Of a DNA stretch of 64,000 nt, positions 21,801 to 30,800 are shown in pieces. The notes beneath the pieces are model-generated. The model searched no databases. It was not told the DNA's origin and saw nothing but the letters and a program-made list of their open reading frames with translations. The DNA is taken from contig NC_088715.1 of NCBI RefSeq assembly GCF_963576615.1, positions 2,372,001 to 2,436,000 of the forward strand, in the 5' to 3' direction. Made by a program: the position numbers and the translations under genes. The DNA comes from Watersipora subatra (lineage: Eukaryota > Bryozoa > Gymnolaemata > Cheilostomatida > Watersiporidae). Positions within the stretch are counted from its first letter, which is position 1, and each line of letters begins with the position of its first letter.

Positions 21801-24800
21801 TAGTGATTTACTTGTTTCTTATTCTTTATGCTAAGAAAATTGTGTAGTTGCTAGTTACTAGTCAACTGTGAAGGTTTACCTGACAGAAAATCACTGCTAT
21901 AATGGGGCGCTGATTGGGTAGCTTGATAAATTGTAAAGTTGAAATAAAGTTTTATGCTAAAACAGCAATGAACTTGTTAGGATGGTATGAAGAGCATGTA
22001 TATCAGGGGAAAGAAGAGAAAGGATAAAGGAAAAAAAAGATTGAGAGAGAGTTCAGAGAGAAAGGGGGAGAAGAGAAAGAGTGAAAAGAGAGGGCAAACG
22101 AAAAGAGAGAAGGCAGAGCGAGTTGAGAACCAAATAGAGAAAAGAGAGAATGAGGAAGAGAGAGTGGGGAAGAGAGAGTGTGGAGAGAGAGTGAGGAAGA
22201 GAGAGTAGGGAAGAGAGAGTTGGGGAGAGAGAGTGGGGGAGAGAGAGTGGGGAAGAGAGAGTGGGGGAGAGAAAGTAGAGAAGAGAGAGTGGGGGAGAGT
22301 GGGGAAGAGAGAGTGAGGGAGAGATAGTGGGGAAGAGAGAGTAGGGAAGAAAGAGTGAGGAAGAGAGATTGGGGGAGAGAGAGTGGGGAAGAGAGAGTGG
22401 GGGAGAGAGAGTGGGGGAGAGAAAGTAGAGAAGAGAGAGTGGGGGAAAGAGAGTGGGGGAGAGAGAGTGAGGAAGAGAGAGTGGGGAAGAGAGAGTAGGG
22501 AAGAAAGAGTGAGGAAGAGAGATTGGGGGAGAGAGAGTGGGGAAGAGAGAGTGGGGGAGAGAGAGTGAGGGAGAGATAGTGGGGAAGAGAGAGTAGGGAA
22601 GAAAGAGTGAGGAAGAGAGAGTGGGGAAGAGAGAGTGTGGAGAGAGAGTGAGGAAGAGAGAGTAGGGAAGAGAGAGTTGGGGAGAGAGAGTGGGGGAGAG
22701 AAAGTAGAGAAGAGAGAGTGGGGGAGAGAGAGTGGGGAAGAGAGAGTGAGGAAGAGAGAGTGGGGAAGAGAGAGTGGGGGAGAGAAAGTAGAGAAGAGAG
22801 AGTGGGGGAGAGAGAGTGGGGAAGAGAGAGTGAGAGATAGTGGGGAAGAGAGAGTGGGAAGTGAGAGTTGGGGAGAGGGAGTGGGGAGAGAGAGAGCGAG
22901 TGGGGGAGAGAGAATGGGGGAAGAAAGAATGAAGGGGAGAGAGAGAGTGGGGTAGAGAGAGAGTGGAGGGGAGAGAGAGTGGCGGGGAAGCGAGTGGGGG
23001 AAGAAAGTGGGGGAAGAAAGAATGGGGGAGAGAGTGGAGGCAGAGTGGGGGGAGAGTGGGGGAGAAAGAGGGGGGAGAAAGAGGGGGGAGAAAGAGGGGA
23101 GAGAAATGAGAGAGGGAACACCTCTAACACCACTTATATACACATTGGATCTAATGCCAAATGGAAAACAACACAAACAAGATCACCCTGAAGATACACT
23201 GTGGAAAAATAGAAAGAACAGATACCATATCATCATTTCATCACCACATTATAGAGTTGTACTGGCAAGATTAGAGTATGTTGTTAAAAAGAGCTCATTT
23301 AAAAAGCACTATTGCTGATGCTGCGCATGGATGACTAGAAACTCAAGTACTCTGATATAGACCAATAGATCAATAATATAAAAAATTACACCTAAACTAC
23401 AATATTGAGAAATATGAGTAATGATGGTGAAAACATGTCCTTGCAAAAAATAATCATAATGAATTAACATCAGCAAAGAATCACCTTCAAAGACAGAAAT
23501 GCCCACCTTCAGCAATATCAGGCACTTTCCTCTCGTGTTCAAGGTTTGGCATAAGAGGTTTTGTGATACCTTTAAGGCTTGACCCTCTCCATGCCTCAAC
23601 AGTAGGCGCAGGATCAGTAGAAACGTGAGAAGGGAAGGCGCGTGCGCTGCCAGCCCTTTGGTATCTGACCGCTGGCGCACTAGTGTGTGAGTTAGCCTGA
23701 GGGATAATAGAGCTGTTAGGGACATCGGCGGGCTGTGGTGTTGGCGTCTCAACAATGTCAACTGTAAAATGGAAACTATCATGAGAAGTGTACGTAAGTA
23801 CTAAGAGTACTAGCAAGCAATATGGTGGTTAGAGTTGACAATTCAAACACAGCATGTTCATCTGAGGCTGCACTCATTATTGGTGTCTCTAGGCTTCAGA
23901 AAAACCTCACTGGTTCCGTGAGAATCGGAGATAATATTGTAAAGTTACGGCAGAATATTTCATGATCAACAAGAACATTTAGTAAACGATAGGTTTGATT
24001 TGGATAGGCAACCGGTACATCTCTAACAATAAAGGAAACCCAGCAGTACTTCATCCCCCTCCTTAAACATCTGATAGAACTGACCGTTGAAGAGTTATTC
24101 ATCTCTGCTAGTAAACATCCATAACTACTAACATTCACAGACATTGCAGTGTTTACAACACGAAATAATACTACTTATCATTTTTCCCAACCGTTGATTC
24201 AGATAATGTATTTCCAGAAACACAAAAATTTGCCACAAACAGGCATTTATGTTTCCTTTTAGCTATTTCAAAGCAATATCTAAACAGTCGCAGTCCTCAG
24301 AGCCTAAGGGTAGCCTGAGGACCTGCACTGTTGGTGCTACTACCACTAGGAGACAAAATATTATCAGGAATTGGCTACTAGCCTACAAAAACACTATTGC
24401 TGACTTTGAATACATTTTGTAATAACAAAAAGACCTCTCAAGGTTCTCATCAATAAGGTCACAATAAGGTCACAGGCACTCAACTAGTTGTCTTTTATGA
24501 GTGAGTAATTACACAGCTAGCCAGTATTTAATTTCAGTGATTCAGTGTTTAAATTAAAATAAGTTATGATGCAACCATTTGTTATATTGAGCAGCTCAAA
24601 AGTTTACTATATTTAAATAAATTGGATGCCAGATAATCTTTACTCTAACAGTAGACAGGTCTGTCCAAATCCATGTTTGAAGGTTTGGAAAAAGGATTGT
24701 ATCATGCAGGAATCAAACCCATGACATTCAGCTTACCGACCCAACACTCAGACAGTCAGACAAATTTTCCAAATTCTAGAATAAGAATAGCTGTTTACTC

Positions 24801-27800
24801 TATGTTTATTCTCTGTGCTTTATCTGTTCCGGCACTAGACACTACCAGGCTATTGCACTATTAGTAAGAGTCGTGTCCACCCGTAGACATAGTTGGATGT
24901 TAGAAAAACAATTGCGCCACACAGAATTTTAACTCAGGCATTCGGTTTAGCAGCCGACACACCACCATCTGTGCACTCAACCCCCTGCAACGCTTCCGAA
25001 TAATTGTACACAATGTTATTGCTCTCATTGCTCTCTGTTATCTCTCATGGCGCACTTGACTGCCAGGGCACTAGCACTATAATGTTTGTCACCAGAAGAG
25101 CAAACAGTGAGTTTCATTTCCTAAAGTTCTAATATCTCATCTAGATAATTCTTGCATAATACAGACTGCTATAATAGAGACAAGTGCTGACAACTCCTAC
25201 CTGTGTAAGCGCCTAAGGAGTCTAAATCATCATCTGCAGAGAGAAGCTTCTTCCTGCCATCAGCTGCAAATGCTTTTGCATCCTTGTCCTCCTCATCATC
25301 ATCGAATAAACCGACAGCCTTAGGAGCTGACTTATTCCAGTACGCTTCGTCATCTTCAGAGCTTCTCTATGAGAAAGTTATGTATAAGAGGCTTGACGTG
25401 TATTCAGACCTCACCTATGCCTTCGCTAGAAGATTATCTAGATGGCTTGCATTGCAATTAAAGTTTGAAAATTTTAGTAGCGACTTGATGAGCAAACTAT
25501 GACTATGGGGATAAAGTTATTAACAAAGTAACTCTCGTAATCCTCCGACGGGCTGGCCTCCCATTTATCGCATCCTGATATACTAAGGGCTAAGAATGCT
25601 GGGACATGTGCACAGAGAGGGTAATGAGGTATTGCTAAGACAACTATTATATTCACACATCTTCAAAGGAAAGAGAAATCAAGACCGACTCAAACTGAGA
25701 TACAAAGATGTAGCGAAGCGTAACATGAAATTAAAGAAACTAGACACAAACAGGTGAGAGGTGAAAAACAGCAATATAGAAGTCAGTAATCAACCATAAA
25801 CCGTAAGACAGTCACTGAAGAAACAACCAACTGAAAGAGAGAGAAGTAACTCTCAATCAATTTATCAAAATCTAGAATCAAATTAATTCTAATAAAATAA
25901 TGATTTTAATCATAAAGTAGTACATAATCTCTAGTTTATAACAACAACCATATGCATACAACTTCTTACAGAGATCAGTCCAAACTCATAGTATCTTTGG
26001 CCAAACAACATGGTTGCCGGCAGCAGCCTTCATCTAAACCACAAGCAAACAGTTCATTAGCTACTGGTTTACTTACATGATTTGTTGAAATTTTAAATAA
26101 ATACTACATTTTAAATAAATAATAAATTTTATTTAAATTTTAGATAAATATTAAACTTTTTTAAATTTTAAATAAATATTAAATTTTAAATGAAGATTAA
26201 ATTTTATTTAAAAGTTATTTTAAATATCAATGAACTTGACATACTTAGCAGAGACTAAAACACCTTAAAACAGATTCTTGAAGCGCTTTGAGTGAATGTG
26301 TCAAGAGGTTTTAGGAGTCGTGGTTCCTTTGCTTTAAAATAAAATGAGAATAACTAGATAATACAAGATGATATGATTATTTTAAAAAGACATTACTGCT
26401 CTGGTTCAAGCTACACAGAACACAGAAGTCATACAAAAGTAGAGTGTACAGCTTAAATACTAATGTGTAAGCAATCCCTCGAAGGTTGAGTTAGACCTCT
26501 GCTTAGATTACTGCAATCAGAGGCTGTGCGTGTTTTAAGTGCATTATTACACAAACAATGTCTCTGTGATCTTGACTGGACACGTCTGAGTCTAGTGGCA
26601 GGAGAACCTAGATGACTGGAGACATGCCCAGTTGCTGAGAGCAATTTAAGATTGGATGTAATTCCTGACACCGCCAGTGGCCTTTTTGAAAATTGAGCCC
26701 TCAACCTGTTGTTTGCAAGCGAGGTGTTCTAGACCACGAGGCCACTGCTGATTTACACACCGACCAATGATTGACATGCTTATTAATGAGCTCACTTCTA
26801 AAACATAATAAAAAAAAATTATATAAATGATTTTAGTCTTAATATGGTTCTATTCTGACTCTATAACCATAGAATATTACTACCCTATTAATCCCATCAA
26901 TAAACTACAATACCCTAGGACACTTATGTATTCGCGGCATCTAACTTTCGCGTTTTCGCGGCGTCATCCTCTCGCGAAAGTTACATGTGCAAAACTAAAC
27001 TATCATAACAAACGAGCAAAAAAGCGAAACTAAATAGCTTTGTTCATTGATACTGTAAAATGGAATTTTATAACGACATTTATTTTAACGTTTTCAACGA
27101 CCACTATAGCATCGTTAAAATATAAACCAACAAAATAGTTTGACTGTCAAAATTTATTATGTTATTATTTTGCAATTAATTATGATTATTTTCCCATTAA
27201 GAATGATTTATAATGATAGGAATTTGATGTCAATGCACACGCATTAGTAGCGTCATCGTTTGCTGGGGACATCAATCAATGCAGTGAGCACCGTGTGTTG
27301 AAAGAAAATAAGACACACTGACACTCGCAGTACTACACAAGCAGCATGGCTCTGAAAAGGTTTGGATTCACCACTGACACCTCTTCAATAACTTGTCATT
27401 TTTTGAGATTTGTTTTGTTTTAAGTGATGTGATGTTACGTGGAAAGAAGTCACAAAATTTTGCTCTAACAGATCTTATCAGTATTTTAACTAATACTGAT
27501 ACTAGCTTATTTAAATCAGTCAATGGCAACTTCATTACCTGCCACTGTTTATAAGCAGTTTTTAATACTCGTGCAACACCGGACATTCTGCTAGTCTTTA
27601 CTTTAATAAAAAGCGTGTCTGTCTGTCCAAATCCAGGGTTAAAGGTTAGAATAATAGATTGCTTCCGACGAGATTCAAATTCATGACAACCTGGTAGACT
27701 GACAATCTAACATCTGCACCAATCAACCAACTTCCGGGTCTCTAAAGTAATTGTGCAAATATCAATGTATGTTCTTTATCGATATTTGTGACAATCTCAC

Positions 27801-30800
27801 ACAATACACGAGACTGCAAGGGTATTACTTGCTATAATAATACATGTATGTGAACCTTCAGCAGAAATAGTACTGTATGTGATAAAGTAAACAGTTAGAA
27901 TCTACACTATCGCTACCCCAGTTGATAATAACTCCTGCCAGATAACGGCTAATGTCAAGGTTGCTTGTCTTTGAAATTTTAATAATTTATGACAGTTTCT
28001 ACGAGCCACCAACTGATAGAGAAGTGAGACAGGAGCTAGAGAATCACATTTAGCCTTCTGTATAGCAGAGATGCCGTAATGATAGTATAGTCCTCAGTTC
28101 ACAAGTACGAGTTCACAGAGCTAACTCAAGCTCACAGCTTTGTTCAGAAAGCAGTGTCAGACTGATGTTAAAGCACATAAATTACATAATTTTTTTATTG
28201 TATATTTCAATACATCAGTCTTGGCTTTCGAATGAGCTATTGTTTGCCATGGTGAGACAGACATCGGTTGGTGTTTATAGGATTTCCCCAGAGCTCTACC
28301 GCGAAAAAGTTTACTGGCATAGTCGCGAAAATTGTGGCGTCACAATTCTCATATTCGTTGTTGTGTGCTCTTACCGCTTATTTATCAACTACGATAATGA
28401 CGCTAGTGGCAGGTAAAGGTAGGACAACTCCAGAGAACGAATGAAGATGACAAAGGAATTAGTGTCATTAGTTCTCCATGTACATATTATTTCTATGATA
28501 AGTACCTCAGACTCCAAGCACCATACTATATTTTCCCAATGATATTATGCACTAGCTCTTTATTTTCAATGTGATGTTGAGGGTGACGACTGAGACTAAT
28601 TAATTTCAAGCAGTGCGTGATCTCGCAAAAGTGCGATTGACATTTAGTCCTAGGGCCACGCAACCGCAGGTCATAATTTAATCGATGTGATTTCATTACC
28701 TTTATTAACGACAGTACATTTACTGAAGCATAGCCAATTAACACAGAACATGTGTTTGCATTGGTCGGCGTTAGCTCGATCGCGGGCATTGTTGATTATC
28801 TAGAATCTTAGTTTATTATTAGCGATCTCCAGGTTTAACAGCACCGATTGTCACAGAAAAACACAGCCTCAATGGCAGCGAGAGGGATCGACGACCTAAG
28901 GCTAAATGAGAATCAGGACGTCACATTTTGAGTACCTGGACCAAGTGTTTTTTTTTGCAGGACGTACTTTGGACACCCCGTTTTTCATAGTTCTATTATT
29001 CTTCGTGTATTGAATACAGGCTCATTCGAAAGCCAAGACTCTGATGTATTGAAATATACATGTATAATAAAAAAATTATGTAATTTATGTGTATTAAAGA
29101 GCATAGAGGATATGGAGCCAGGGTAATCCTTACTACTACTATCACTTGTACAGCGACTACCATTGCTGGTGCCATGAAGGTATAAACAAGCTGTTAGTTA
29201 GGTGGGCGGTTCCATTCAATCTAGCATTGAGCAAAAACAAAATGCAGCTGTGTCCATGAGATTAACATGGACACTGAGTAAAACAGTGATGAATTCAGTT
29301 TGGTGAACCGAATGAGATACAAATTGTAACTTTTACAATAGAGCAGAAGATCTACTAATGTTAGCTGAGCTATTTTTTATGTTCTTATTAAAAAAGAAAA
29401 CATTTTCTACACAAAATACTTCCTATATAGAAAGAAAAATAAATCATAGATTGCTCATGATAGTCTTACAACTTCCTAAAGAAAGCACATGTAAAACTGT
29501 CATAACTAAAACAGTAAACACATAACACCCAATGTCGTGCAAACAACAAATTATGGAGGTTGCACAGTTCTTCGGAAAATAGTGTAAACATTGTTGATTA
29601 CTCCCCTATTATTATTATTGTGTATAAGTTGTTTATAGCGAGTATACAGCATCTCATTAACTTACATCTGTCAATAAATTCGGTAAACATCAAGCAAGGT
29701 CATTAGTCCAAGCAAGCCATTCCAGCCATCCATATCGGCTGGAATATTCATATTCCAGCCGATATGAATATATAAATACATGTATATTCATATCATAAGA
29801 AATCCCAACTGAAGTCTTTACAACAGCCCTGAGCTTATGGCAAATCAGCTTTTATAACTAGTGACTCATCCTAGTAACTCACAAGGAAAGAAAAAACTTA
29901 AAATCTATGCTGATGGACTACCAGAAGCAAAACATACATAACCTTAAGGGAAATCAGAAAAAAAACAGAGCAGTCCACAGGAAGTGATTAACTGTATTTT
30001 TTCACAATTGTTCAAAGTAATAGTATTATGGAGTGCTCAATCTACTACAACCATCAGTCTCCCTATTTCTTATGAGATTGATTTGCAGATTTTTATTCTG
30101 GCTGAAATGATCAACACTTTTCTCCAATGTAAAGATTAATGCAAGCATTGCTCAGTATAGGCTGTTAATATGTAAATACACTTTTTTGATAGTATGCAAA
30201 ACTTTAGACAGAAAAGTTGAGTAAAAATGTAACCATAAGGTTAACACATTCCGATGAAGCTCCTACTTTACACATGCACACACGGACATACACACACAAA
30301 CACACGCAATGTTATAGAATTTGAAGTCCATAGATTTTTAAAAAAACTTGACATAAAAAAGGCTGATTATATAGGAAATTCTGGGCAGACTGAAAGATTT
30401 TCCGATGTCTAAGCTACATTGCTGTCCTGGTTGGTCAGAAAACTTTGCAAGGACTAATGATGAAAACATCAACACAAAATCTACTCAGCCAAACTGTGGT
30501 TCCACGTAGTTCTTTTGACAGCATAGCTTATAGGCGTATTTTGGACTAATTGTATATGAAAGTTATTTAGTTATCATGTGAGGTTCATCTAATGTTTGTT
30601 GGCTCGAATGTAAACTCATCATCATTTTGGCTAAACTTTTCACTGAAAACTTTCAGTTGATCTCTAAGTTTTAATGGTTGTCTGTGTTTTTATCAATCTC
30701 TATTATAGGCCTAAGGTAATTAATCATTTTTATAACATAGTATTGAGATTTGGGGTGCAGCACTGCCAAGAAGGTTGCACATTTATTTTCATGGTTTAGA

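Noticed and set aside
21977..23318. 399-residue Ser/Leu/Pro/His-rich protein on the minus strand
   Set aside because: Translation of the 1.1-kb homopurine array within a VIPAS39 intron; a second overlapping frame is equally long.
28526..28789. Small minus-strand gene within 28.5-28.8 kb
   Set aside because: It lies wholly inside the foldback element, lacks recognisable domains and has no splice support.
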